This document shows positions 54,582 to 63,035 of a stretch of DNA of 64,000 nucleotides, piece after piece. How positions within the stretch are numbered: the stretch's first letter is position 1; each line of letters begins with the position of its first letter. Position numbers and translations under genes: made by a program. The stretch spans positions 181,917-245,916 of the forward strand of contig NZ_WHKF01000006.1 of NCBI RefSeq assembly GCF_009295825.1, written 5' to 3'. This DNA comes from Marinifilum sp. N1E240 (lineage in GTDB: Bacteria > Bacteroidota > Bacteroidia > Bacteroidales > Marinifilaceae). The notes under the pieces are model-generated. The model saw only the letters and a program-made list of their open reading frames with translations. It was not told where the DNA came from and made no database searches.

Positions 54582-56228
54582 TTAATACAAATCTTCGTGT
54601 AAACGTGAAGTCTGTTTCAAGTCTTCAATATAGTTGGATGCATCCTCATTACTACATCTCGCTTCTTCCTGAACCAATGACAAAAGATTGCTTAGAACCG
54701 ATCTCCCCATGGCAATAGATCCACAGATATATAAGTGGGCTCCATTTTCGAGCCATTGATAAACTTCCTTCCCCTGAAGTGAAAGGACATCTTGTACATA
54801 CACTTTTTTTGCTCCATCGCGGGAGTAAGCTAAATCCATTTTATTCAGGGTGCCGTCTTTCACAAAAGTTTCCAGCTCCTTCTGATATAAGAAATCATGT
54901 TCTCTGTATTTCTCACCAAATATCAACCAATTGTTAGCTTTCGATTTAACGGCATTTCTTTCCTTCATAAAAGATATAAAAGGTGCAATGCCTGTTCCTG
55001 CACCAATCATGATAATCGGTGCCTCATCCTCTGGCAATCGAAAATCATGGTTCGGAATAAGCTGTACTTTAAGAGTTGAATCCACCTGTAAACCTTTGTT
55101 GATATAAGAAGAGCAAGCCCCTATTCTATCGCGTCCAAATACGGAATAGTTGAACTGTTTTACACACAGGTGAACTTCATCGGGTGTTTCGCTTGAACTC
55201 GATGCGATTGAATATTCTCTACGATTCATTTTATTGAGAATCTGAGATAAATCCTGTGCTTCGATTGAAGAGGGAAAATCGTGAAGCATATCGTAAACAT
55301 CGGCTAGTTGAAGGTATTTAAACAATTCTCTTTCATTATTGAGCAAGCTTTTTAAAGCCTCATTTCGCGTATGCTCCTGATAAGCCTTTATCACATCTTC
55401 GCTCAAATTGGTTAGCTCCAGCTTGGTAACCAATAACTCCTCAATACTTATCTTTTTATCCTTATACCGCACCATTGTATCGTGCGAATAATCCTGTAAA
55501 ATCAAAATTTTAACCACCAATGAATAGGGATTCTTAGGCTTAATACGAATGGAATCGCCAGGCTGATAGGTGAAATCCGGGTGATCGGTTTGAAGGATTA
55601 GATGATTGATTTCACAAGTAGATTTTTCACTGGTCAGCGGATATTTATCCTTAACCCGAAGGGTAAAAGTGGGTCCCAATTCTGGTGTTCCAAACTTTAA
55701 ATCAAGCAGATCGCCATTTCGTCTGTTTTGGAACTTATTTAGCAGGAATGATGCCCAGGATTCCGCATTTGCCTTGAAAGCCAAATCGCATGTTACCAAA
55801 GAGGAATACCGCTTAGCGCCCAGTTTTTCCAATTGTGCATCGATATCCTTACCGGTTTGACAAAAATGCTCATAACTCGAGTCTCCCAATGCACAAACAG
55901 AATAGTTTAGATGGGGCAATTGACCAACTTGCTTCCCAAATAAATGCTTGTGGAAAGCTTTGGCTTGTCCTGGTGGATCCCCTTCTCCACGCGTGCTTAC
56001 TACAATAAAAAGATACCGCTCATCCGCCAAATTAGTAACATCGTAATCGCTCATGCTAATAACAGAAGGATCCAATTCATATTTTTGGAATTGTTCTCTT
56101 AGCTGTTCTGCGATAAATTTAGAGTTACCCGTTTTTCCGCCATATAAGACAGTAACCGGTGAAGCAAAACTTTTGATATTTTGAATTGAAAAAGCTTGTG
56201 GCTCTTTCTTATATATAAATTGATGCAT
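54582..56228 (-). CDS. diflavin reductase, CysJ-like (flavodoxin/FAD/NADPH)
   Basis: 548 residues, three parts in order: a flavodoxin domain (VTVLYGGKTGNSKFIAEQL, TRGEGDPPGQAKAFHKHL, ALGDSSYEHFCQTG), an FAD-binding domain with REYSIASSSSE, and an NADPH-binding domain with IGAGTGIAPFISFMKER, LIFGEKYREHDFLY and YICGSIAMGR. This is the architecture of the sulfite reductase flavoprotein and other diflavin reductases that pass electrons from NADPH to an iron-sulfur or heme partner. No cysI-like partner is in the window. Position between cassette-like elements is odd for such a gene. Confidence 0.87.
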   Translation of the reverse strand: MHQFIYKKEPQAFSIQNIKSFASPVTVLYGGKTGNSKFIAEQLREQFQKYELDPSVISMSDYDVTNLADERYLFIVVSTRGEGDPPGQAKAFHKHLFGKQVGQLPHLNYSVCALGDSSYEHFCQTGKDIDAQLEKLGAKRYSSLVTCDLAFKANAESWASFLLNKFQNRRNGDLLDLKFGTPELGPTFTLRVKDKYPLTSEKSTCEINHLILQTDHPDFTYQPGDSIRIKPKNPYSLVVKILILQDYSHDTMVRYKDKKISIEELLVTKLELTNLSEDVIKAYQEHTRNEALKSLLNNERELFKYLQLADVYDMLHDFPSSIEAQDLSQILNKMNRREYSIASSSSETPDEVHLCVKQFNYSVFGRDRIGACSSYINKGLQVDSTLKVQLIPNHDFRLPEDEAPIIMIGAGTGIAPFISFMKERNAVKSKANNWLIFGEKYREHDFLYQKELETFVKDGTLNKMDLAYSRDGAKKVYVQDVLSLQGKEVYQWLENGAHLYICGSIAMGRSVLSNLLSLVQEEARCSNEDASNYIEDLKQTSRLHEDLY

Positions 56229-56344
56229 TAAGTTCTATTTAATTCGGGACTAAGATATCCTTTATTATTCGTATTTGGAATAATTCTAAATAAAAAATAA
56301 TGCAATTGTTCTTCTGTTTTGTACAGATTGGTATGTAAATGATC

Positions 56345-56400
56345 GATGATAGGTTTTTAGATTGTGGTCCAAATTTGTTTTTTGTAGTATCCGTATTTGG
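56345..56400 (-). pseudogene. RAYT gene fragment
   Basis: 56 bases match the inside of the RAYT gene at 59362-59415 with about five differences. In translation TTKNKFGPQSKNLSSII matches TTKNKFGTQSKNLSSII of the intact gene. It abuts a REP palindrome. It is a remnant left after deletion or a derivative element. Confidence 0.7.
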
Positions 56401-56404
56401 GTTG

Positions 56405-56432
56405 GTAGAGACGCAATGCATTGCGTCTCTAC
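56405..56432. repeat. REP palindrome, copy 1
   Basis: A 28-bp perfect palindrome with half GTAGAGACGCAATG, followed by CGTGCATTGCA, a decayed second copy. Same core as 59736-59780. Confidence 0.8.
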
Positions 56433-56570
56433 GTGCATTGCATCATTAAATAGTATAACTTTTCCTTATTAAATTTTGATAGTAGAAATCAAAGGCAATT
56501 CGGGTGAAGCAAAGCAGAACCGCATATACACTGTTAAGTGATGTAACGGCTATTTTAATCCCTGCTGCTA

Positions 56571-57041
56571 TCACAATAAATTCTCCTTTGCACAAAATTC
56601 ATCTGTCTTTTTATCAATTCCTATTGAAACATTTTGTTTTCTTAATTCCGTATGCTCTATATCATTACCATCATATAACTCAAAGATATGATCTAAATAT
56701 TTATGAGCATTCTTTACAATATCCACTACTTCAATAACTTGCCCATCTTCATAACCCATACAATTCATTATTCTGGTATCAAGATAATCGTTAAATTCTT
56801 GTTTATATAAGAAATCAGATCGATGATGAATAGTATCAATACACTTCCCCTGATTAAGTTTCTTACAATTTTCACATATGTCATCATTTTTAATTACTAT
56901 TTTAATCGTACTTGTTTTATTCTCAAAAAGTTCATTCCCTATAGTATGATATGAGTGACCATAGGCATGTTCACTTAAAGACTTTCCTGAACCATAATCA
57001 CGCATTATATCAAAAAAATGATGTATCCTTAATTCTCTCAT
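56571..57041 (-). CDS. DUF1284-like cytoplasmic protein
   Basis: 156 residues, no signal. Starts LRIHHFFDIMRDYGSGKSLSEHAYGHSYHTIGNEL and contains IKNDDICENCKKLNQGKCIDT, like the DDICxxC...C core of DUF1284 proteins (probable metal or iron-sulfur site). Function unknown. Its start is 35 bases from attC-like element B. Confidence 0.6.
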   Translation of the reverse strand: MRELRIHHFFDIMRDYGSGKSLSEHAYGHSYHTIGNELFENKTSTIKIVIKNDDICENCKKLNQGKCIDTIHHRSDFLYKQEFNDYLDTRIMNCMGYEDGQVIEVVDIVKNAHKYLDHIFELYDGNDIEHTELRKQNVSIGIDKKTDEFCAKENLL

Positions 57042-57075
57042 CTGTATTTCTCTCTAATAGTTTTATTATTATATT

Positions 57076-57205
57076 ACTTAACGGTCTTGTTAAAATTTGC
57101 GAGTGATTAACAACCACCACCCTATAAAAACCACTTAGGTTTATTGTTTTTGTTACATTAGCACGTTGAACGTTACCGTCTATGCCATTTATCTTTTGTT
57201 ATGCT
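57076..57205. repeat. attC-like fold-back element B
   Basis: Begins CTTAACGGTCTTGTTAAAAT and ends TTTTGTTATGC. Aligns along its whole length with element A (about 75% by eye). ACTTAAC fits the canonical RYYYAAC box; GTTATGC departs from GTTRRRY by one base. Follows the stop of a minus-strand gene by about 20 bases. Confidence 0.6.
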
Positions 57206-57226
57206 CTAGCATTTAATAACATAAAC

Positions 57227-57766
57227 CTACCAATCATCATCACTCCCAATGTTTTTAGGCTCAAACATTTTCAGGAAAGTATAATCGTAAATCGGCACTG
57301 AATTTTTACTAAATAATTTTTCAAAAAAACCTTTATTAGTTATTGCATGCGAATTCAGAAGTACGATACTTCCATGACATCCTGACGAATTATTTTTTTT
57401 AGTCAAAGTAATTTTATTAATGGTAACACGATATCGAGATTCTTTAAACTGTATTGAAACAAAAGCAGAATGATAATATCCGAAAATTAAATCCGGAGTT
57501 TTGAATAAAGTATAACCTGCACCTTTATAGTCTGGTTCGAACAGTCGCAATTCACCCCTTAAACCATTTTCTGTAAATTCAATTTCTTTAAAGATACCTG
57601 AGTTTTGAAAATACTCTTTAATGACACTCTTTTGAAGTTCACTTTCAAATACTTTTTGCCAAGTGACTTCGCCTCTTACATTTTTAAAATAAAATTCATT
57701 TTCCTGACTATAACAAGAAAAGCTTAGCGTAATAACTGATAGGATTATAAATAATTTTTTCATCAA
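57227..57766 (-). CDS. secreted protein of unknown function
   Basis: 179 residues, signal peptide (MKKLFIILSVITLSFSCYSQ; Met 2 at 57763 may be the start). Mature part is alpha/beta: VTWQKVFESELQKSVIKEYFQNSGIFKEIEFTENGLRGEL, then strands YRVTINKITLTKK. No family recognised. Cassette-like gene beside element B. Confidence 0.55.
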   Translation of the reverse strand: MMKKLFIILSVITLSFSCYSQENEFYFKNVRGEVTWQKVFESELQKSVIKEYFQNSGIFKEIEFTENGLRGELRLFEPDYKGAGYTLFKTPDLIFGYYHSAFVSIQFKESRYRVTINKITLTKKNNSSGCHGSIVLLNSHAITNKGFFEKLFSKNSVPIYDYTFLKMFEPKNIGSDDDW

Positions 57767-57868
57767 ATGTGATATTAGTTGAAATGTGAATAATTAGCCG
57801 ACATTATTTCAATTGAAATATATCGTCTTTCATTTTTTCTATATTGAGCTCATATCCCTTAGCTACCG

Positions 57869-57904
57869 CACGAAACGAAGTTCGATGAAATCAATCTTTT
57901 CGTG
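57869..57904 (-). terminator. possible terminator hairpin
   Basis: CACGAAA (57869-57875) / TTTCGTG (57898-57904), 54 bases past the esterase stop. No strong T tract, so a weak call. Confidence 0.35.
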
Positions 57905-57957
57905 TGGTTTTGCTTTAGATATGGAACGTGATCGAATCGCGCACCAGCGGAGGTAAT

Positions 57958-59097
57958 TTATTCATTTTTAACCTGTTTAATTTTATCCCTCACATCCCAT
58001 ATCTCCTTAATGCCACAAGATTTTTCATAAAATTCTAATGCTTTGCTTTTGTCTCCTTTCATCAAATAAACTTCTCCCATAAAATAATAAGTCTCGTATG
58101 GAACTTTATAATTCTCCAGGTTTAATTGCAATAGGTCGAGTGCATCATCATACTTTTGTTTCGTACAAAAATGCATAGCATATTCATTTACCAGCTGTTC
58201 GGGTAATGCTACATGAATCTTATATCTGTCTTCATTATTCTTTATATGATTTAGGATACTCTCTTTGTCAAACGAATGGATATATGTGTTCGGAATTTTA
58301 TAATCGGAGTACAACTTTTCTAAAGCGTCATACATTGCTTTTAGAGTCATAGAAATATGATCTTCACTTGTGTAAAACTTAAAATCCCAACTTATTTTTT
58401 CAGAATATTTGGATTCTATCATTTTTGATAGTTTGATATTCGGTACAATTGTCGTTGAATCAACCAATCCACATACTGATAGAAAATAACACGACTTTAT
58501 TGTGTCTTGCTTAGAAATATAAGATTCCAAATCTTTTGCAATTGTAGGGTCTATAAATATGGCAGGGTCGGCAGCAAAATACACATTAAAAAGTTCGTTC
58601 TGATTTGTGAATATATGATTAAGGCAGACAGCAGCTAACGAGTGACCAAACAGTAATCTATAATTATTTGTCCTGAAATCATCATCTATTTTAGGAATTA
58701 ATTCCTTCTGTAGAAATTTTGTAAATTGGTCAGCCCCGCCACCATTCGATAATATCTCTATCTGATTAGGTGTATAATCTCTAACTCTGTCATTATCCGT
58801 AGAAACAATACCAACAATAATCATTCTTGGCATCCTTTGAACGAGCCTGGACATGTGATTTACAACTCCTGTAATTTGATGAAAGTGTTCTTGTCCATCC
58901 AATAAATACATTACCGGATAATCATATTTTGATTCATCATAGTCCGATGGTAAATACAGCCAATATTCTCTACTTTCATTTAAAATCTCTGATTCAATTA
59001 CATACTTCTGTCCAATGGTTATTGGTTCTTGATTCTGCCCAAATGATTTAGCAAATGAGAGTAATACAGTTATTGATATGATTATTATTCGTGTCAT
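57958..59097 (-). CDS. secreted alpha/beta-hydrolase (esterase D-type) with TPR tail
   Basis: Start at 59097 (MTRIIIISITVLLSFAKSFGQ) gives 379 residues with a signal peptide. Hydrolase core: REYWLYLPSDYDESKYDYPVMYLLDGQEHF, RLLFGHSLAAVC with nucleophile Ser (160 from 59118), AADPAIFID, EDHISM with a likely His. PF00756-type esterase family. The last 80 residues hold one or two TPR units (YETYYFMGEVYLMKGDKSKALEFYEKSC). Substrate unknown. Confidence 0.82.
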   Translation of the reverse strand: MTRIIIISITVLLSFAKSFGQNQEPITIGQKYVIESEILNESREYWLYLPSDYDESKYDYPVMYLLDGQEHFHQITGVVNHMSRLVQRMPRMIIVGIVSTDNDRVRDYTPNQIEILSNGGGADQFTKFLQKELIPKIDDDFRTNNYRLLFGHSLAAVCLNHIFTNQNELFNVYFAADPAIFIDPTIAKDLESYISKQDTIKSCYFLSVCGLVDSTTIVPNIKLSKMIESKYSEKISWDFKFYTSEDHISMTLKAMYDALEKLYSDYKIPNTYIHSFDKESILNHIKNNEDRYKIHVALPEQLVNEYAMHFCTKQKYDDALDLLQLNLENYKVPYETYYFMGEVYLMKGDKSKALEFYEKSCGIKEIWDVRDKIKQVKNE

Positions 59098-59180
59098 GTT
59101 CGTTTTTATAGCAGCCAACTTTTATCTAAACGTAAGTAATTGTCTTTTTCTCCATTATCCAATCATAGTATTTTATTTAT

Positions 59181-59708
59181 TCAATAAATATTGAATTCAT
59201 CATTTACCCAATTTTGTGGATTTGCCCGAATGTATTCCTCTATCCTATGGTAGGATTCTTCGGAACGGATAATGTGATCGTGGAAACGCGATTGCCAGGC
59301 AAAATCGGCATGTATTTTTCTGGCATTTTTGCACACCCCAATTTTAAATCCACGAATGATTGATGATAGGTTTTTAGATTGTGTACCAAATTTGTTTTTT
59401 GTTGTATCCATATTGGCATTGTATTGATTATCACCTATGATAATTATGGCATGAAAATGATTGGGCATGATAATGTAGGCGCCCCTTTTTAAATTCATAT
59501 CCGGGCGCATTTCAAATGTTTTTAACCATTCAGCATCTACAATTTTTCCTATTTCGGACAATTGCATGCTGCCATCCACAAGATCGCCAAAATAATGTTC
59601 GCGGTTCTGTGTACAGATCGTTACAAAATAGGCCGCATGCCATCCATCCTCCCAATTTTTCAATCGGGAGGATGCAATGCGGTATTTATTTTGAAATTTT
59701 TCTGTCAT
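59181..59708 (-). CDS. RAYT, REP-associated tyrosine transposase (IS200-like)
   Basis: 175 residues of Y1-transposase type: AAYFVTICTQNREHYFGDL, GAYIIMPNHFHAIIII with the metal HxH (84 and 86), then FHDHIIRSEESYHRIEEYIRANPQNW, in which Tyr 153 or 159 should be the nucleophile. RAYTs move or maintain REP palindromes. REP sequences lie 28 bases upstream and at 56405. Frame intact. Confidence 0.9.
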   Translation of the reverse strand: MTEKFQNKYRIASSRLKNWEDGWHAAYFVTICTQNREHYFGDLVDGSMQLSEIGKIVDAEWLKTFEMRPDMNLKRGAYIIMPNHFHAIIIIGDNQYNANMDTTKNKFGTQSKNLSSIIRGFKIGVCKNARKIHADFAWQSRFHDHIIRSEESYHRIEEYIRANPQNWVNDEFNIY

Positions 59709-59735
59709 TGGTCATGGTATTTTCCAGGTATCCGG

Positions 59736-59780
59736 GTAGAGACGCAATGCACGTGGAGACGCAATGCATTGCGTCTCTAC
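59736..59780. repeat. REP palindrome pair, copy 2
   Basis: GTAGAGACGCAATGCA (59736-59751), a short spacer, then GAGACGCAATG / CATTGCGTCTC to 59780. Lies just upstream of the RAYT gene, its likely maker. Confidence 0.8.
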
Positions 59781-59923
59781 AATAATGGTTGCATCAACCA
59801 TTTAATTATCACACCCATCATCAGATTTATTTTTCACATTGTATCATACCTTAGGTATCGCATATACCATCTATAATTTCAACCTAAAATCCATTTTAAG
59901 GCTCTAATCATGTATTCATCTTA

Positions 59924-59959
59924 TTTTATGGGGATGCGCAACGCTTATTTTTGTTACCT
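59924..59959. repeat. copy 2 of a 36-bp intergenic repeat
   Basis: TTTTATGGGGATGCGCAACG... matches 50123-50158. Lies in the 566-base gap 59709-60274. Confidence 0.5.
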
Positions 59960-59996
59960 GCTGTATGTATTCAGAAATGGTATGGATTGGGATAGC

Positions 59997-60059
59997 CAAG
60001 CTCTTCTCGTAAAATTTGGTTTGATGCAATAGCATCGAACGGTTTACGAAAAGAGCTTG
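59997..60059. repeat. 63-nt hairpin
   Basis: CAAGCTCTTCTCGTAAA (59997-60013) pairs with TTTACGAAAAGAGCTTG (60043-60059) with one mismatch; inside, TTGATGC (60021-60027) / GCATCGA (60032-60038) extend it. May be an RNA structure, a recombination site or part of a lost cassette element. Confidence 0.6.
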
Positions 60060-60274
60060 ATTATGAAAGGTTGTCATTATTTTTATCTAATAATTTACAA
60101 CTATAATCTATCTTTCGAATACATCCAGATAAAATAATTTTCTCACTTTCCGTTTAAGTACTTTTAACCAGATTTTGTAGCTTGAATGATCTACAAAATT
60201 TAATTATCCCAAAATATGAGTTGATGCTGATATGACATGTATCCTACTCAAAAATGTGAAAAATTACAAATAAC

Positions 60275-61309
60275 CTAATCCTTCAGGCAACGAACACTGC
60301 ACCCATTGTACTTACCTATGCCGCCTTTCATAAGGACTGAGCCACAGTAATAAAGTTCGCGAGACCATGCGCCCGTTTCCCTAGGTGATATATTGTATAA
60401 ACTACTAGACCACCATGAGCCAGCACGACTCTGGGCGTTGAATATACCAACACCTATCTCGCGATCACCACCCGGAAGGGCAGAAAAACCACTAGTGTTA
60501 TTCTCTTGCTGGCGATTACCAATATGACCTGTTTCTGAACTAGTTTCCCAACCCGTTTTTGTTGCCAGTGACTTGGCAATTGAATTACCTGATGTAGAAC
60601 CATCATAATTGTAGCCATTGGCGATCAGGTAATTTTGCAATTCAAACCACTCGCTATCAGAAGGCAAATGCCAACCACTCGGGCATACACCTTGTGCCAT
60701 TTCAATAGTACTACCATTCATGGCAGCTGCCCAGTTATATAAAGCTCCATATTTTTCTTTATTGCTTATGTCATTATCGTACCAGCAGTATGCATTATTA
60801 TCATTAAGGTTTTTCCAAGAGGAATTATTTGCTACCAGAGAAATGGCAGTTCCATCGCTATATTTGGTTGTTCTTAAGTTTTCAGCCATCCATTCCTGAT
60901 TACCTATTTTAACAGTTTTGTATATGTTACCTTCAATATCAGTGACTGATCCACTTATAGATACTTCAATCTTATCAGTTATTGAGCCACCTGCATTATC
61001 TACTGCCACGGCTTCTAGTGTGTGATTACCTACATTTTCACTAGAGGTATTCCAAACATAATTGTATGGATAACTACTTGAAGAACCAACTTCAGATCCA
61101 TTTATGTAAAAATGAACCTTTGTAATATTGCCATCACTATCGTCAGCCTCCACTGATATAGTTACTATGGTTCCCTGTTGTATCTCCTGACCATTATCAG
61201 GACCAATGAAAGTACAAAAGGGAGCAATATTTTCAGTTTCTTTTTCTTCACAAGAATTTAAAATAATTATAAATAGGAAAAGAAAATTTACAAGTGCAAA
61301 TGTTTTCAT
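60275..61309 (-). CDS. lipoprotein with Ig-like and Fibrobacter-type paralogous domain
   Basis: 344 residues. Lipobox ILNSC. Residues about 30-125: bacterial Ig-like domain (GNITKVHFYINGSEVGSSSSYPYNYVWNTSSENVGNHTLEAVAVDNAGG). Residues about 128-344: Fibrobacter succinogenes major paralogous domain (GNIYKTVKIGNQEWMAENLRTTKYSDG, YGALYNWAAAMNG, GVCPSGWHLPSDSEWFEL, FSALPGGDRE, WWSSSLY, CSVRCLKD). Common surface proteins of Bacteroidota; likely adhesive or binding role, exact function unknown. Confidence 0.85.
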   Translation of the reverse strand: MKTFALVNFLFLFIIILNSCEEKETENIAPFCTFIGPDNGQEIQQGTIVTISVEADDSDGNITKVHFYINGSEVGSSSSYPYNYVWNTSSENVGNHTLEAVAVDNAGGSITDKIEVSISGSVTDIEGNIYKTVKIGNQEWMAENLRTTKYSDGTAISLVANNSSWKNLNDNNAYCWYDNDISNKEKYGALYNWAAAMNGSTIEMAQGVCPSGWHLPSDSEWFELQNYLIANGYNYDGSTSGNSIAKSLATKTGWETSSETGHIGNRQQENNTSGFSALPGGDREIGVGIFNAQSRAGSWWSSSLYNISPRETGAWSRELYYCGSVLMKGGIGKYNGCSVRCLKD

Positions 61310-61461
61310 AATTAATCTATTAGTGTTTATTATTCAGCTTTTTATGTTTTTCTTGCATTATGCAAAATCAAATTATTCTTAATAAAAGAAGTGTAAAACA
61401 AATAATTTGCCCTACTGGCAGATCATTCTTTGCACTTATTTTGCGACATTTTAATAAGCAT

Positions 61462-61480
61462 CTGCAATATTGCAGGTAAC
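61462..61480. repeat. 14-bp palindrome next to intron insertion
   Basis: CTGCAATATTGCAG (61462-61475) directly precedes GTAACGGCTTAG, the edge of an attC-like element at the 3' side of the group II intron. Confidence 0.5.
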
Positions 61481-61489
61481 GGCTTAGTG

Positions 61490-62233
61490 GTCGAGTAGGC
61501 AAAGGGAGTTTCACCCTAAGCCTCTCACAGAACCGTACGTGATAGTCTCCCATCATACGGCTCTTCTAATTTTATTTACAAGTAAATGCTCATCCTCTTT
61601 CAAGTTGGCAAATTGTAAAATATATTAGCTGACCCCTTTGCTCCATTCCCATTACAGGAACTTCAACACTACTACGGATCAGTCCGCCACTGCGTTTGCC
61701 CATCGCTATTCGGTCTCTAGGTTGTTCCTATTGTACCTTTCACTTCACATGGCAAGGCAGCTTCCCAAGTTCCTTAATTGAGCCTAAATAGAAGTCATGC
61801 CACCTGAACACCGCCTGCCGTGCAACCAATAAACAGGTTTCCGTTGCACTCATCATCGCATAACATACTTTGCGACTTTTGACAGAATATTGCTACGTCT
61901 CGACACCTCATCAGTGGTTCACTTTCGTTCATCTCTTCTATTAATACCTGACTAATTCTTGACTAGCCGTTTCCCAAACGCTCAATACAATGGCTCTTTA
62001 CCAAAGCACCTTTAGGTGGTTTAGAGCCCTTTCCTGTAAAACGACTTTGGTGGGTCAAGCCTACAAATGCTTTCCACCATCTCAAATAAAGCATGCAGCA
62101 CTATTTTATGCCGACGTGCTGCTTCTTGGCACACTATGGTGTCGTAATGGATTGCGGGCTTCGAACCTATCAAGTTACCACCCAAAATTGAAGCGGGTGA
62201 TGTCGCTCGAAAACCTCTGAAACCCTTATGCAC
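61490..62233 (-). mobile_element. group II intron, ORF-less (degenerate)
   Basis: Read on the minus strand, 61563-61530 is a 34-nt domain V: GAGCCGTATG, a short loop, then GTACGGTTC. Domain VI follows (about 61525-61492) and ends CTACTCGAC. The likely 5' end is GTGCATAAGGG at 62233. About 744 nt, with only the RNA domains and no reverse-transcriptase frame, so it needs a helper protein or is dead. It sits in an attC-like element between two minus-strand genes. Intron edges are estimates. Confidence 0.8.
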
Positions 62234-62262
62234 TAAACACATTGTTGTGCGGTCGTTTATTC

Positions 62263-62754
62263 TTACTTAATCACTGACTCTAAAATATTGAATATTTCCT
62301 TCGCTTTTTCATCTGAATATCCTTTACTAATTCCAATATAATCCTCATTATCATCATAGTTAAAAGCTACCTGAAAAACACTATTTCCTTTGTCAACCAT
62401 TCTTAACTTGCAAATCTTGGAATAATTATATTTTTTGGAGAATCTGAATCCAATTAACTTATAAGTAATTATCAAACACTTCTCGTCAGATTCTATTATA
62501 AAATCACCCATCATTCTTGCTGTCAATCTCCAAACAAAGACAATTGCAACTGTCCAAACAATAAACGCAAACGGAATCCATAGTAAATATCTTTCATCTC
62601 CAAAAACACTATGAACCTTAGCAGATTCTGAAATCAAATCTACCCACCAGATAATATATAAAATTGATAATGTCAATAATGATAGACCTATCGTTCCGAG
62701 TTTATCTTTATCACTTTTATGGCTTATCAAATAGCTGTGTTCTTTCATTATCAA
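62263..62754 (-). CDS. two-helix membrane protein of unknown function
   Basis: 163 residues (or start at 62748). Two helices (IGLSLLTLSILYIIWWVDLI and YLLWIPFAFIVWTVAIVFVW) then a cytoplasmic beta-rich domain (MGDFIIESDEKCLIITYKLIGFRFSKKYNYSKICKLRMV) like a PH-type module (weak). After the stop comes GCACAAC, the same motif as the 195-bp element, interrupted by the intron. Confidence 0.55.
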   Translation of the reverse strand: MIMKEHSYLISHKSDKDKLGTIGLSLLTLSILYIIWWVDLISESAKVHSVFGDERYLLWIPFAFIVWTVAIVFVWRLTARMMGDFIIESDEKCLIITYKLIGFRFSKKYNYSKICKLRMVDKGNSVFQVAFNYDDNEDYIGISKGYSDEKAKEIFNILESVIK

Positions 62755-62840
62755 AGACTATTAATTTATCAACTAAACTTAATCAAATCGTATTATCTAT
62801 ATCTTAAGTACAACGTATCCTAGATGCTGCTGAAAATGCC

Positions 62841-63035
62841 GCACAACGGATGGCGCTATGTAACGTAGGCGCCTTAGTTGATTTATGTTTCAGATTTTAT
62901 AAAAAGGCAAGGTAGCTATTTTAGGATTACATTTAACTATAACTATTCTAAAAAAGCTACCTTGCCGTTGCTCATTAAAAGCACAAAACCTGTGGAAACC
63001 TACTACCCGCCTATGGTATATAGCGTGTGTTGTGC
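62841..63035. repeat. 195-bp attC-like element with nested inverted arms
   Basis: Arms pair in order: GCACAAC (62841-62847) / GTTGTGC (63029-63035); CGCTAT (62854-62859) / ATAGCG (63020-63025); TAGGCG (62866-62871) / CGCCTA (63008-63013). The centre is a long hairpin, GGCAAGGTAGCT (62906-62917) / AGCTACCTTGCC (62955-62966), extended by TTTTAG / CTAAAA. The outer end covers the last codons of the gene ending at 63011. Confidence 0.7.

Noticed and set aside
56239..56421. Minus-strand frame of 60 residues
   Set aside because: Not an intact gene; it contains only a RAYT fragment joined to unrelated sequence.
61368..61556. Minus-strand frame of 62 residues
   Set aside because: Reads through domains V and VI of the intron and its 3' flank; not a protein.
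61990..62242. Frames of 73-76 residues on both strands
   Set aside because: They lie within the 5' part of the group II intron RNA; no protein features.
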